This document shows, one piece after another, positions 46,989 to 56,147 of a DNA stretch of 64,000 nt. Every line of letters starts with the position of its first letter. Positions within the stretch are counted from its first letter, which is position 1. Origin of the DNA: Agromyces protaetiae (GTDB lineage: Bacteria; Actinomycetota; Actinomycetes; Actinomycetales; Microbacteriaceae); the NCBI RefSeq assembly GCF_004135405.1, contig NZ_CP035491.1:434001-498000 (forward strand). Direction: 5' to 3'. The position numbers and the translations under genes were made by a program. The notes under the pieces are model-generated. The model worked only from the letters and a program-made list of their open reading frames with translations. It was not told where the DNA came from and ran no database searches.

Positions 46989-46999
46989 GGCCGATCCGA

Positions 47000-48153
47000 T
47001 CAGACGGGCGCCGGCGGGCGCCAGGTCTGGACGGACTCGAGCTGCCGGCGGAGTGCGGAGGCGGGAGTCATCCGCAACACCGCGTCTCGCACGCGCGCAC
47101 CCGCACGACTTCGCACGTGCGCGACGGCGCCCAGGGTTCGAGCGCGCCTGGCGATCGGCTGGGTGCGCTCGCGACGCAGACCGTCGTAGGCCTGGAGTGC
47201 GGCATCGATGACGGATGCGTCGGGGGACGGGTCACCCGCGATGCGTTCGAGCAGGGCGGCGAGCGTCGCAGCATCCTCCATCGCCTGACCGCCGCCCTGC
47301 CCGAGGTCGGGGTCATCGCGTGCGCGGCGTCGCCGAGGAGCACGCAGCGCCCGCGGCGGAAGGTCGGCACGGCTCCCGCGAGATCGTTGATGTCGAGCCG
47401 GAAGACCGTCGAGCGCTCGGTGGCCGCGATGATCTCGGGGATCGGGGCGTGCCATCCGCCGAAGCGGCGCTGCACTTCGGCGTACTCGTCGTCGATCTCG
47501 CTGTCGGCCGGCATCGACGCGACCGCGAACCAGTAGATGCGGCCGTCGGCGAGCGGGGCGAGACCGAAGCGCTCGCGGTGGCCCCACGTCTCGCCCGCCT
47601 CGCCGTGGAGGTCGACGGGCTCGGCGGTGACGCCCCGCCAGGTGCTGTAGCCCGAGTAGCGGATGCCGGGGTCGGCCGGCCACGAGGCCCGCACCTTGCT
47701 GCGGATGCCGTCGGCGGCCACGATGACGTCGAACCGTCCGGGTCCGTCGGATGTCGTGAGCGTTCGGCCGTCGGAGCAGACGCCCGACACGGCCGTGCCG
47801 AGACGGACGGTCCCGGGCCGGAGGGCGCCGAGCAGGAGTCGGTGCAGGTCGGCCCGATGCACGATGCGCAGTTCGTCGACCGCGCCGTCGGGGATCTTCG
47901 CGAGCCAGGTGCCGTCGGGACGTCGTTGGCCGCCGACGAGCTGTCGGGCCTCGGTCGTCGTGATCTCGCGGAACGCGTCGCCGAGCCCGAGCGAGTCGAG
48001 TGCGGTCAGACCGTTGGCGAAGATCGAGAGTCCCGATCCGACGGGCTCGAGCGCGCTCGCGCGTTCGAAGACCGTGACATCGGCACCCGCGCGTTGCAGG
48101 CCGATCGCCGCGCAGAGTCCGCCGATGCCGGCGCCGATGATCGCTGTGCGCAT
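47000..48153 (-). pseudogene. FAD-dependent aromatic monooxygenase, frameshifted
   Basis: Class A flavin monooxygenase (salicylate hydroxylase/PHBH-like). MRTAIIGAGIGGLCAAIGLQRAG is the FAD Rossmann motif. FDVIVAADGIRSKVR is the DG motif and VLLGDAAHAMTP the GD motif. After AHAMTP the frame breaks; one added base near 47308 gives DLGQGGGQAMEDAATLAALL, the expected continuation, and the stop at 47000 for 384 residues. It diverges from the TetR gene across two palindromes and is followed by the AfsR gene. Such enzymes hydroxylate aromatics or inactivate antibiotics; the substrate is unknown. Confidence 0.85.
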
Positions 48154-48214
48154 GGGATCGCATCCTTCCGTCGGGGTCGTGTGGGGAATGACCCGGTAGG
48201 GGCGGGGACACCGT

Positions 48215-48230
48215 CTCTACAGTTGTAGAG
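48215..48230. promoter_or_regulatory. TetR operator 1 (monooxygenase side)
   Basis: CTCTACAGTTGTAGAG is a perfect palindrome apart from its two central bases. It lies about 62 bases upstream of the monooxygenase ATG, inside the divergent promoter region. It matches operator 2 in both half-sites (CTCTACA/TGTAGAG). Confidence 0.85.
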
Positions 48231-48245
48231 ATCGCGTGCAAGGGC

Positions 48246-48263
48246 ACTCTACACCTGTAGAGT
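48246..48263. promoter_or_regulatory. TetR operator 2 (TetR side)
   Basis: ACTCTACACCTGTAGAGT repeats the CTCTACA/TGTAGAG half-sites, with its centre 32 bases (about three helical turns) from that of operator 1. It lies about 40 bases before the TetR ATG, so the pair would repress both divergent genes. Confidence 0.85.
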
Positions 48264-48302
48264 CGATTCCGTGCAAGGTCGAATCCGACGAAGCAGGAGC
48301 CC

Positions 48303-48994
48303 ATGGCCGAGAACCGCCGAGAACTGATCGCCGACGCAGCCATCGCGCTCCTCGCCCGAGAAGGGCTCAGAAGCCTCACCCACCGCGCCGTCGACCGCGA
48401 AGCCGGCCTCCCGAACGGCTCCACGAGCTACTACGCGTCCACGAGGCTCGCGCTCATCGAGCTCGTCGCCCACCGGCTCGCCGACCGCAGCGCCCGCGAG
48501 CTCGGCGCCGTCTTCGCCGAGCTCGAACGCCGCTCCGCCGAACACGCCGACGACCCCGACCGGCTCGAGATCGCCGTCGAGGTCCTCGACGGGTTCGTCC
48601 AACGCCTCGCCGACCGCAGCGAAGACCAGCGCGCCCGGTACGCGCTCATGATCGACCTCGTCGAACGCGAGTCCATCCGCGGCATCCTCTCGAGCGCGTC
48701 GCCCCTCGCGGGCACGACGCTCGACGTCGCACGAGGCTTCCTCGCCCGGCTCGGCGTCGACGCCCGGCCCGAGCAAGTGCAGAACCTCGTCCTCCTCACC
48801 GACGGGCTCGTCTTCGCACTCGTCTCGCGCATCGGGTACGGCTACCTCCGCCTCGACACCGCGAGCGTGCTGCGCGCCTACCTCACGGCCATCGCGAACG
48901 GCGCCGACGAGACATCCGTCACCGACCTTGCACCCGGCGCCGCCCCCGCGAGCCGAGATGCAAGCCGCGCGACAGGCCACCCTGCGAGAACTGA
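48303..48994 (+). CDS. TetR-family regulator; own stop probably lost by a 1-nt deletion
   Basis: The N-terminus is a TetR HTH (RRELIADAAIALLAREGLRSLTHRAVDREAGLPNGSTSYYASTRLALIELV). A ligand-binding helical domain follows to about residue 200. As sequenced, the frame has no stop and runs on into the FAD oxidoreductase to 50402. One extra C in the CCCCC run 48943-48947 would end it at TGA 48992-48994 (230 residues), with the next gene starting at 49026 behind its own ribosome site. The twin palindromes upstream are the likely operators. A real TetR-oxidoreductase fusion is the alternative but is less likely. Confidence 0.78.
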
Positions 48995-49025
48995 GGACAC
49001 CGACATCCCGAAAGGAAGGGACCCC

Positions 49026-50402
49026 ATGTCCGCAGTCACCGAGCGCTCGATCGCGCTCCTCGCCCAACTCCGCGCCGCGGGCGTCGCGACGGCCTACGGG
49101 CCCGACGACCCCGAGTACCGCGCCGCACTCGCCGGATTCAACACCGCCGTCGTGCACTCGCCGGCACTCGTCGTCGCGGCCGGACGCGTCGACGACGTCG
49201 TCGAGACCGTCCGCTTCGCCAACGAGCACTCGCTCGAGGTGTACGTCGTCGGCCGCGGCCACGGCGCCCTCGCCCCCATCGTCGACGGCATCGCGCTCGC
49301 GACCGCCGGGCTCGCCTCGGTCGACATCGACGCCCCCACGCGCACCGCGGTCGTCGGCGCCGGGGCCTCGTGGGCCGACGTGCTCGAGGCCGCCTCGCCC
49401 CACGGACTCGCTCCCCTCTGCGGCTCCGCGCCGCACGTCGGCGTCGTCGGATACCTGCTGGGCGGCGGCATCGGCCCGGTCGCCCGCACCTTCGGCTTCG
49501 CCGCCGACCACGTCCGCTCGATCAGCGTCGTGACCGCCGACGGAGGCCTCATCGCCGCCGACCCGAGCTTCAACCCCGACCTGTTCTGGGCGCTCCGGGG
49601 CGGCAAGGGCGGGTTCGGCGTCGTCGTCTCGGTCGAGATCGACCTCTTCCCGCTCGCGGGCGTCTACGGCGGCGGGCTCTACTTCGCCGAGGCCGACGCC
49701 CCGGCGATTGTGCGCGCCTACCCCGCCTGGTCGAAGGGCCTGCCCGAAGAGCTCACGAGCTCGATCGCGCTCCTCCGCCTCCCGCCGCTCCCCCAGCTGC
49801 CCGAGCCGCTTCGCGGGCGCTTCGTCGCGCACCTCCGGATCGCGTACGTCGGCCCGGCCGCCGACGCCGAGCAACTGCTCAACCCCATCCGCGCCGTCGC
49901 CGACCCCATCATCGACGCCGTCGGCGAGCTGCCCTACGCCCAGCTCGGCGCCATCCACTCCGATCCCGTCGATCCGATGCCCGTGGCCGACGGCGGCATC
50001 CTGCTGGCCGACTTCGACCAGGAGGCCGCCGACGCGCTCGTACGCGCCGTCGGGCCGAGCGCCGACGTGCCGCTCGCCGCCGTCGAGATCCGACACCTCG
50101 GCGGCGCACTCGGTCGCGAACCCGAAGAGCCCAACGCGGTCGGCGGGCGGGATGCCGCGTACTCGCTGCACATCGTCGGTGCACCGGTCCCCGAGCTCCT
50201 CGACACGGTGATCCCCGCGGTCGTCGAGGGCGTGTTCGAGGCGCTCGCACCGTGGGCGACGGGAGGCACGCAGATCAACTTCGTCGGTCGGGCGAACCGA
50301 CTCGACGAGCTCGACGCCTCATGGCCGCCCGCGGTCCGCGAGCGCCTGCGAGACATCCGCCGGCGCTACGACCCCGAAGGCCGATTCCCGTTCCCCGGGT
50401 GA
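49026..50402 (+). CDS. FAD-binding oxidoreductase (PCMH/BBE-like)
   Basis: The 458-residue flavoenzyme has the PCMH FAD fold: LVVAAGRVDDVVETVRFANEH, VVGRGHGALAPIVDGI (His that may hold FAD covalently), GAGASWADVLEAASPHGLAPLCGSAPHVGVVGYLLGGGIGPVARTFG and ALRGGKGGFGVVVSVEI. It ends with a short BBE-type block, LRDIRRRYDPEGRFPF. ATG 49026 is preceded by GAAAGGAAGGG, which decides the start although the frame is open from the TetR gene. It is probably induced together with the divergent monooxygenase through TetR. Substrates of such enzymes range from sugars to plant alkaloids. Confidence 0.82.
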   Translation: MSAVTERSIALLAQLRAAGVATAYGPDDPEYRAALAGFNTAVVHSPALVVAAGRVDDVVETVRFANEHSLEVYVVGRGHGALAPIVDGIALATAGLASVDIDAPTRTAVVGAGASWADVLEAASPHGLAPLCGSAPHVGVVGYLLGGGIGPVARTFGFAADHVRSISVVTADGGLIAADPSFNPDLFWALRGGKGGFGVVVSVEIDLFPLAGVYGGGLYFAEADAPAIVRAYPAWSKGLPEELTSSIALLRLPPLPQLPEPLRGRFVAHLRIAYVGPAADAEQLLNPIRAVADPIIDAVGELPYAQLGAIHSDPVDPMPVADGGILLADFDQEAADALVRAVGPSADVPLAAVEIRHLGGALGREPEEPNAVGGRDAAYSLHIVGAPVPELLDTVIPAVVEGVFEALAPWATGGTQINFVGRANRLDELDASWPPAVRERLRDIRRRYDPEGRFPFPG

Positions 50403-50492
50403 CGCGATGCGGCGGGGGCGGGATGTCCCGTCCCCGCCGCGCGCGGTGCCTGCGCCGCTCCCCGACCCGACCGCCCGAAAGGACCCGCCCGA

Positions 50493-51392
50493 ATGCCGCA
50501 CTTCCCCTCGACCGTTCCGCACCTCGTGGTCTGCGGCCCCGCCTCGTGGAACCACCTCATCGTCCTCGACCGCCTGCCCGAACCCGTGCCGCACATGCAG
50601 TTCGCGACCGGCTCCGTGCACACGGTCGGCGGCACGTCGGCGGGCAAGACGCTCCATCTCGCGTCGCTCGGCGCGGCGGGCGGATTCACGTCCGAACTGC
50701 ACGCCCTCGTCGCCCGCGACGCAGATGGCCGCCGCATCGTCGACGCACTCGAAGGTGCGGGCGTCGACCTGCACGCCCACACGTCGGGCGAGACCGAACG
50801 CCACGTCAACCTCATGACCGAGGCGGGAGCACGCGTCTCGCTCTACGTCTCGACGCCGACGGAGCCCGACGCGGAGACGCTCGCGACCGTCGAAGCAGCG
50901 CTGGCCCGGGCGACGATCGCGGTCGTCGACCTGAGCGGGTTCGGCGCCGAGGTACTCGCGCGTCGCGCCTCCGCGGGGGCGGCCGCGTGGACTGCGCCCG
51001 TCTGGGCGGATCTCCATGACTACGACGGCGCGAGTGCGTTCCACGAGCCGTTCGTGCGGGCCGCCGAGGTCGTCTTCATGAACGACGACGGCACCGACGA
51101 CCCGTGGGCCCTCATGGCGTCGTGCCTCGCGAGAGGACCCCGCCTCGCGATCTGCACGCTCGGTGCGGAGGGTGCGATCGCGCTCGCCGCCGACGGGCGC
51201 CGGTTCGGCACGCCGGCCGTCCCGATCGGGGCCGTCGTCGACACGAACGGCGCGGGCGACGCGTTCTTCGCGGGCTTCCTCGCAGCCCGGCTGGCCGGCG
51301 AGGAGATCGACGGATGCCTCGCGGCCGGCGCCGCACAGGCGATCGTCGCGCTCGCATCCGAACACCTGCATCCGGCGCTCGACCGGCGCTGA
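50493..51392 (+). CDS. PfkB-family carbohydrate kinase
   Basis: The 299-residue kinase has the N-terminal sugar-binding region (VVCGPASWNHLIVLDRLPEPV, HTVGGTSAGKTLHLASLGAAGGF). The C-terminal PfkB signature VVDTNGAGDAFFAGFLAARLAG holds the catalytic Asp and the anion hole. LAICTLGAEGAIAL is the usual preceding strand. The substrate cannot be told; ribokinase-, fructokinase- or KDG-kinase-like roles are all possible. It lies 90 bases after the FAD oxidoreductase on the same strand and convergent with the next gene. Confidence 0.85.
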   Translation: MPHFPSTVPHLVVCGPASWNHLIVLDRLPEPVPHMQFATGSVHTVGGTSAGKTLHLASLGAAGGFTSELHALVARDADGRRIVDALEGAGVDLHAHTSGETERHVNLMTEAGARVSLYVSTPTEPDAETLATVEAALARATIAVVDLSGFGAEVLARRASAGAAAWTAPVWADLHDYDGASAFHEPFVRAAEVVFMNDDGTDDPWALMASCLARGPRLAICTLGAEGAIALAADGRRFGTPAVPIGAVVDTNGAGDAFFAGFLAARLAGEEIDGCLAAGAAQAIVALASEHLHPALDRR

Positions 51393-51476
51393 ACGGCGGG
51401 CGACCGGCCCGGATGCAGGTCGTTCGGCGCGGTGACAAGGGTCGACCGCGAGGCATCCGGCCCGTCGTCCTCCGCG

Positions 51477-52694
51477 TCAGACGCGCGCGTCTTCGCGCGC
51501 CGCGACCGCTCGCGGCGCCGGCCCGCGCCGCACCCGGTACGCGCCCGGGCGCGAGAGTTCGGCCCGCGGATCGTTGATGGTCATGCGGCACACCCACGAC
51601 TTGATCGCGGCGCCCAGCCGCCCCGTGAACGCGAACGGCAGGGGCGAGTCGTCGGGTCGCGCCGGCTGGATGTAGCCGTCGCGCCGCCCGAGGCTGATCG
51701 AGGGCCCGAGAAGCCCGATCGAGAGAGGTTCCGGGGCTCTGCCGCGGAGCTCGGCGAGTATCCGCTCGGCGGCGGCGAGCCCCATGGGAAGGGCGACGCG
51801 CGCACCCATCGGCAGGTGCGCGGCGACCGAGTCGGGCGGCCGGACGGCGTCGCCCGCTCCCACGATCGCCGGATCGTCGAGTGCGGCGAGCGTCTCGTCG
51901 ACGAGGAGCCGACCCCGTTCGTCGACCGCGAGGCCGCTGTCGCGCGCGAGCGTCGGCACATCGAACTCTGCCGCCCACACCGTCGCGTCGGCGCCGACGA
52001 AGCGCCCGTTCTCGAGCGACGCGCCGTCCGGCGTCACCGAAGCCACCCGCGCGTGGTCGACGATCTCGACGCCGAGCCGTCGCAGCCCCCGCACGATCCG
52101 CCGCTGCGCGGCCGGCCGGAGAGCCGCCCCGACCGGCCCGCTGCTCAGCAGCACGATGCGGGTCGCGGGGTGCGCCTCGGCGAGCTCGCTCGACACCTCG
52201 ATGCCCGTCGGCCCGCCGCCGACGACGTTCACCCGTGCAGGCGGGGTCGGCGCGGCGAAGACGTCGCGCACGCGCGCGGCGCCGTCGAGGCCGCCGATCG
52301 GCAGCGCATGCTCGGCCGCGCCGGGCACCCGGCCGACCGCCGACGACGACCCGACGGCGTACACGAGCCGGTCGTACGGCACCACGACGGGGCCGACCGC
52401 CGTCTCGACGACGACCCGGCGGGCGTCGGCGTCGATCCGCCGGGCTGTGCCGATCACGAGCCGCACCCCCGCACCGACCATCGACGGGAACGCGAACGCG
52501 ACGTCTTCGCCGCCCGCTGCGAACTCGTGCAGCCGGATCCGGTGCACGAACCGATCGGTCGGGTTCACGATCGTGACGCGCACGCGCGTCGCCTCGTCGG
52601 GCGTCAGCGATCCGCGCAGGCGGTTGGCCGCGATGACGCCTGCGTAGCCGCCGCCGAGGATCACGACGGAGACGGGAGACTGCTGCCGAGACAT
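51477..52694 (-). CDS. NAD(P)/FAD-dependent oxidoreductase (NDH-2-like)
   Basis: The 405-residue flavoprotein has two dinucleotide folds. FAD is bound by VVILGGGYAGVIAANRL (about residue 10) and the NAD(P)H site is VNVVGGGPTGIEVSSELAEAHP (about 155). The FAD-closing motif is DDPAIVGAGDAV. This matches type-II NADH dehydrogenase or FSP1/AIF-like oxidoreductases without a membrane anchor. The ATG 52694 lies 20 bases after the stop of the HtrA-like protease gene, so the two are likely cotranscribed. Confidence 0.85.
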   Translation of the reverse strand: MSRQQSPVSVVILGGGYAGVIAANRLRGSLTPDEATRVRVTIVNPTDRFVHRIRLHEFAAGGEDVAFAFPSMVGAGVRLVIGTARRIDADARRVVVETAVGPVVVPYDRLVYAVGSSSAVGRVPGAAEHALPIGGLDGAARVRDVFAAPTPPARVNVVGGGPTGIEVSSELAEAHPATRIVLLSSGPVGAALRPAAQRRIVRGLRRLGVEIVDHARVASVTPDGASLENGRFVGADATVWAAEFDVPTLARDSGLAVDERGRLLVDETLAALDDPAIVGAGDAVRPPDSVAAHLPMGARVALPMGLAAAERILAELRGRAPEPLSIGLLGPSISLGRRDGYIQPARPDDSPLPFAFTGRLGAAIKSWVCRMTINDPRAELSRPGAYRVRRGPAPRAVAAREDARV

Positions 52695-52714
52695 CCTGAA
52701 CCCCTCCTCGCCGG

Positions 52715-54271
52715 TCAGAACTTCGCCGAGAAGCTGCCGATGACGCGGTCGATCGCCGCGAGGTCCTCTTCGGCGTTCGCCTGCACGGCGACCGTGATGA
52801 CGTACGAGCCGTTCTTCGCATTCGCCGCGAGGAAGATGTACGACGCGCCCGGCTCGCCGCATCCTTCGTAGACCTCGTACTTGCCCTCGTGCAGGCCGTC
52901 GTCGAAGACGTCGGCGCCCGCGAGCGTGCAGTGCTGGGTCAGGAACACGGCCGCATCGGCCACGAGCGCGTCGACCGAGCGCGCGCCGACGGCGTCCTCG
53001 GATGCCGCGATCCACGTGCCGGGGGCGTTCCACGTGTCGCTGAACGCCGCCATGTCGGGGGTCGCGACGATGCTCGCCCACGTGCCGAACTCGTTCGTGT
53101 ACCCGGCACCGTCGAGGTCGTCCCACGAGGCGGGGACCTCGACCGAGATCGCGCCCGAGTCGTCCGTCACCTGCACGAACTCGCCCGCCGCCGCGCCGCC
53201 CGCCGCGGCCCCGCCCGGAGCGCTCTCGACGACCTGGACGGGCGCGAGCTCGTCGCCGTTGAACTGGCCGCGGTAGTAAAGCCCGTCGGAGGGGCGGTAG
53301 ACGTGGACGTCGATCGTCGAGTCCTGTCCGTGGGTGCGGAGCACATCGCAGTAGTCGGCGAGGGTGCCGTCCGTCGCGAGCGTCACGCCCTGCATGCGCG
53401 TCACGAGGTCGCCCGGCAGGATGCCGGCCTCGTCGGCTGCGGATCCCGACGCGACCGAGCTGACCCAGACACCGAGCCCGTTGCCCTCCTCGTCGGTGAT
53501 CGCCTGCGCGTTGATCCCGAGGCTCAGCACGTCGTGGCCCTCGATGAGGTCGCCGACGACCGCCAGCACCTCGTCGCGGTGGATCGCGAGATTCGTGTCG
53601 TAGGTGTTGTTCCCCGCATAGTTCACGCCGACGAGCCGGCCTTCGGCGTCGACGAGCGGGCCGCCCGAGTTGCCGCCGCGGATGCGCGCGTCGTGCTCGA
53701 TGACCTCGTCGATCGAGGCCCACGGGGTCTCGCCGCGCGTCGACGCCTTCGACACGATGCCGCGCGTCATCGTGAAGGTCGGGTCGCCGAGCGGGAAGCC
53801 CGCCGCGTACACATCGGTCGCCGTCGCGATCTCGCCCTCGTGCCATTCGAAGAACGGCAGGTCCTCCGCGTCGAGCCGGATGACCGCGAGGTCGAGACAC
53901 TCCGACGATCCGAGCACTTCGGCGTTGAGCGTCTTGCGCGTGTCGCCGCCGACCCACACGTCGAGCGTGCCGGCACCGACCACGACATGGTTGTTCGTGA
54001 CGGCGAGTCCGTCGGGCGAGATGAGGAATCCCGATCCGCGGCCCGCGGCCTCGTACCCGCCCGACTCGGGCGAGACGAACGTGCCGACCGCCTCGATCTG
54101 GATGGTCGCCGATTGCACGCCGTCGAATCCGACGGCGCCCGGTGCGCGGCCCGGATCCGAACCGGGGATGCCCGGCAGACCCGCGCATCCGGAAAGCGCG
54201 GCGACAGCCCCGACGGCGGTCGCCGCGAGAGCCGTGCGCGCGAGTCGGGGCGGGCGTGTGGTCGAGTTCAT
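52715..54271 (-). CDS. HtrA/DegP-like lipoprotein serine protease
   Basis: The 518-residue protein has a lipobox (AALSGC, Cys29), so the protease is anchored outside the membrane. The S1C triad is visible: His in GLAVTNNHVVVGAG (about 95), Asp in SSECLDLAVIRL (about 127) and Ser in RIRGGNSGGPLVDAEG (about 202). A PDZ-like domain follows (VSSVASGSAADEAGILPGDLVTRMQGV), then an Ala/Gly linker and a C-terminal domain of about 150 residues (VPASWDDLDGAGYTNEFGTWASIVATPD). That last domain with four Cys is extra to HtrA. The ATG at 54271 has GGAGCACATC in front. Confidence 0.87.
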   Translation of the reverse strand: MNSTTRPPRLARTALAATAVGAVAALSGCAGLPGIPGSDPGRAPGAVGFDGVQSATIQIEAVGTFVSPESGGYEAAGRGSGFLISPDGLAVTNNHVVVGAGTLDVWVGGDTRKTLNAEVLGSSECLDLAVIRLDAEDLPFFEWHEGEIATATDVYAAGFPLGDPTFTMTRGIVSKASTRGETPWASIDEVIEHDARIRGGNSGGPLVDAEGRLVGVNYAGNNTYDTNLAIHRDEVLAVVGDLIEGHDVLSLGINAQAITDEEGNGLGVWVSSVASGSAADEAGILPGDLVTRMQGVTLATDGTLADYCDVLRTHGQDSTIDVHVYRPSDGLYYRGQFNGDELAPVQVVESAPGGAAAGGAAAGEFVQVTDDSGAISVEVPASWDDLDGAGYTNEFGTWASIVATPDMAAFSDTWNAPGTWIAASEDAVGARSVDALVADAAVFLTQHCTLAGADVFDDGLHEGKYEVYEGCGEPGASYIFLAANAKNGSYVITVAVQANAEEDLAAIDRVIGSFSAKF

Positions 54272-54445
54272 GATGTGCTCCGATCCGATTCCGAGTGGTC
54301 GGCGGAGACGATTCCAGAAGTCGCTAGCGCGAACCTTTCCCGGTGCCGGTCGTCGACGATGCCCGGCGCAAGCACTGCGAAAGGGCACCTGAGGTCATCC
54401 GAAGGGCCGATGCGCCGAGTCGCTCCTCACGCGCAGGCTTCACCC

Positions 54446-54946
54446 ATGACCCCCGATGCACGCCCAGCCGCGATCGCACACGCCGCCCTCGTCGCACTGC
54501 TCGTCGGCGCGATACTCCTGCAGTTCTGGATCGTTCCGAGTCTCGCCGCCGAGTCGGCGGCACGCTACCCCGAGGTCGCCTGGCTGGCGACTCCGTACGT
54601 CGTCGCAGTCGGCATCGGCCTCGGCTTCTTCGAACTGTCCCTGTTCGCGGTCTGGCGGGCGATCTCGACGGGCGGCCGAGAGGGTCGTGCCGTGAAGCGA
54701 GCGGAGCGATGGCTCGACCTCGCCACGCTGGCGATCATCTCGATGGCGGTGGTGTTCTCGGGCGTGTTCGTCCACGCCGGATCCGTCGCGAAGGTCGGCG
54801 GCCCGCCGATGCTGTTCGGACTGCTGTGCATGATCGCCGTCATCGTCGCGGCACTCGTGGGCCACCATCGACGACGAAGGCGGCTCGCATACTGCGAACC
54901 GCCTTCTTCCGCGCGCCCGGAGGGACTCGAACCCCCAACCTTCTGA
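54446..54946 (+). CDS. DUF2975-like small membrane protein
   Basis: The 166-residue protein has four membrane helices (AIAHAALVALLVGAILLQFWIVPSL, VVAVGIGLGFFELSLFAVW, LATLAIISMAVVFSGVFVHAG, PPMLFGLLCMIAVIVAALVG) and an Arg-rich end, as in DUF2975 proteins that often accompany small Xre regulators. No such regulator follows here. The frame has no stop before 54944-54946, so its last 11 codons overlap the 3' end of the tRNA gene on the other strand. The real C-terminus is probably HHRRRRR plus a short tail. Confidence 0.7.
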   Translation: MTPDARPAAIAHAALVALLVGAILLQFWIVPSLAAESAARYPEVAWLATPYVVAVGIGLGFFELSLFAVWRAISTGGREGRAVKRAERWLDLATLAIISMAVVFSGVFVHAGSVAKVGGPPMLFGLLCMIAVIVAALVGHHRRRRRLAYCEPPSSARPEGLEPPTF

Positions 54947-54984
54947 TCCGTAGTCAGATGCTCTATCCATTGAGCTACGGGCGC
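54912..54984 (-). tRNA. tRNA-Arg (anticodon ACG)
   Basis: Read on the reverse strand: acceptor GCGCCCG pairs with CGGGCGC, the D-arm is AGCTCAATGGATAGAGC, the anticodon arm is TCTGA-CTACGGA-TCAGA with anticodon ACG, and the T-arm has GGTTCGAGTCC. All four stems pair and the CCA is not encoded. It decodes CGN Arg codons after A34 is changed to inosine by TadA (24545-25015). No attachment site, integrase or partial tRNA duplicate is seen next to it. Confidence 0.95.
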
Positions 54985-55178
54985 ATGGGATGTCGCCTGC
55001 CGCTTCGTCCGCGATCAGGCAACCACGTAACTCTAACCCATCGTCTGCGAAGGCGCCAATCGAGTGCCGACGCCCGGGCGCGTCGGCGCCATCGAGCCCA
55101 CGATCCGCCGCAGATCGCCCTTCACTCGGCCGAGAAGGGGCGATCCGCGACGGATCACGATGGGCGGGAGGCATCCAC

Positions 55179-56147
55179 TCACCCTTTGACCGCGCCGCCT
55201 AGCCCCGCCGACCGCAGGAACACGCTCTGGAACACGAGGAACATCGCGATCGGGATGAGCGTCGCGATCGCGAGCGCCGCGAGGAACACGTCGAGCTCGG
55301 TCTGGCTCTGCACTGCCGGCAGCCGCACCGACAACGGCTGCACGGCGGGGTCGGGCAGCACGAGCATGGGCCAGAGGTAGTCCTTCCACGCGGCGATGAT
55401 CGCGAAGACGCTCACGACGCCGAGGATCGGCCGCGACATCGGCAGCACGATCGACCAGAACAGCCGCACGGGCCCTGCGCCGTCGGTGCGCGCCGCCTCG
55501 AACACCTCGCGCGGCAGGTTGTCGAAGAAGCGCTTGACCAACAGGATGTTGAACGCGTTCGCCGCCATCGGCAGCCACACGGCCACGTAGTTGTTGAGCA
55601 GGGAGTAGTCGCGCCCGAGCAGGGGCGGCGACACGATCGTGAGGTAGAGCGGCACGAGCAGCACGACCGACGGGATGAAGAGCGTCGCGAGCACGAGCCC
55701 GTTGAGCACCTTCGCGTACGCCGGCCGGAGCACCGAGAGCGCGTACCCGGCCGTCGTCGCGACGAGCAATTGGAAGAACCACGCGCCCGCCGCGATCACG
55801 ATCGTGTTGAAGAAGTACTGGTCGATGTGGATGTCGTTCCACGCACTCGACAGATTCGCCCAGTCGATGCCGTTCGGCCACAGCGCGAACGGCTGTCGCA
55901 GCGTGTCCTGCGTGGGCGTCACGGCGGCCTTCGCGAGCCACAGGATCGGCCCGAGCCCGGCGAGCGCAAGGCCGACCAGGAGGAAGACGTGCACGGCCGA
56001 CATCCCGAGCTTCGTCGACCGCTTGCGGCGGTCGAAGTCCGAGACGATGCCGCGATCTCCCTGCTCCTCGGACTTCGGGCGACGACGGATGCCTCGCCGC
56101 AGCCCCTCGCGGCGGTGCACGTCGATCGTGGTGCTGGTCGTCGTCAT
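55179..56147 (-). CDS. CUT1 sugar ABC transporter permease (MalG-like)
   Basis: The 322-residue permease has an Arg-rich cytoplasmic N-terminus (residues 1-45), six membrane helices starting with GMSAVHVFLLVGLALAGLGPILWL, and the EAA loop NLPREVFEAARTDGAGPVRLFWSIVLPMSRPILGV. It ends with VFQSVFLRSAGLGGAVKG, typical of MalG-type subunits. The ATG overlaps the stop of the partner permease (ATGA). It is the last gene of the GH13 transporter operon. No ATPase gene is present. Confidence 0.88.
   Translation of the reverse strand: MTTTSTTIDVHRREGLRRGIRRRPKSEEQGDRGIVSDFDRRKRSTKLGMSAVHVFLLVGLALAGLGPILWLAKAAVTPTQDTLRQPFALWPNGIDWANLSSAWNDIHIDQYFFNTIVIAAGAWFFQLLVATTAGYALSVLRPAYAKVLNGLVLATLFIPSVVLLVPLYLTIVSPPLLGRDYSLLNNYVAVWLPMAANAFNILLVKRFFDNLPREVFEAARTDGAGPVRLFWSIVLPMSRPILGVVSVFAIIAAWKDYLWPMLVLPDPAVQPLSVRLPAVQSQTELDVFLAALAIATLIPIAMFLVFQSVFLRSAGLGGAVKG

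Noticed and set aside
43620-48153. Antibiotic biosynthetic cluster around the AfsR-type regulator
   Set aside because: Only two flavoenzymes and a TetR regulator are nearby; no PKS, NRPS, terpene or RiPP genes are present.
50493-51392. PfkB kinase as the KDG kinase completing glucuronate breakdown
   Set aside because: It lies 31 kb from the locus among flavoenzyme genes and lacks operator-like sites, so there is no support beyond family membership.
54912-54984. tRNA-Arg as an integration site for a genomic island
   Set aside because: No integrase, no second copy of the tRNA 3' end and ordinary base composition on both sides.
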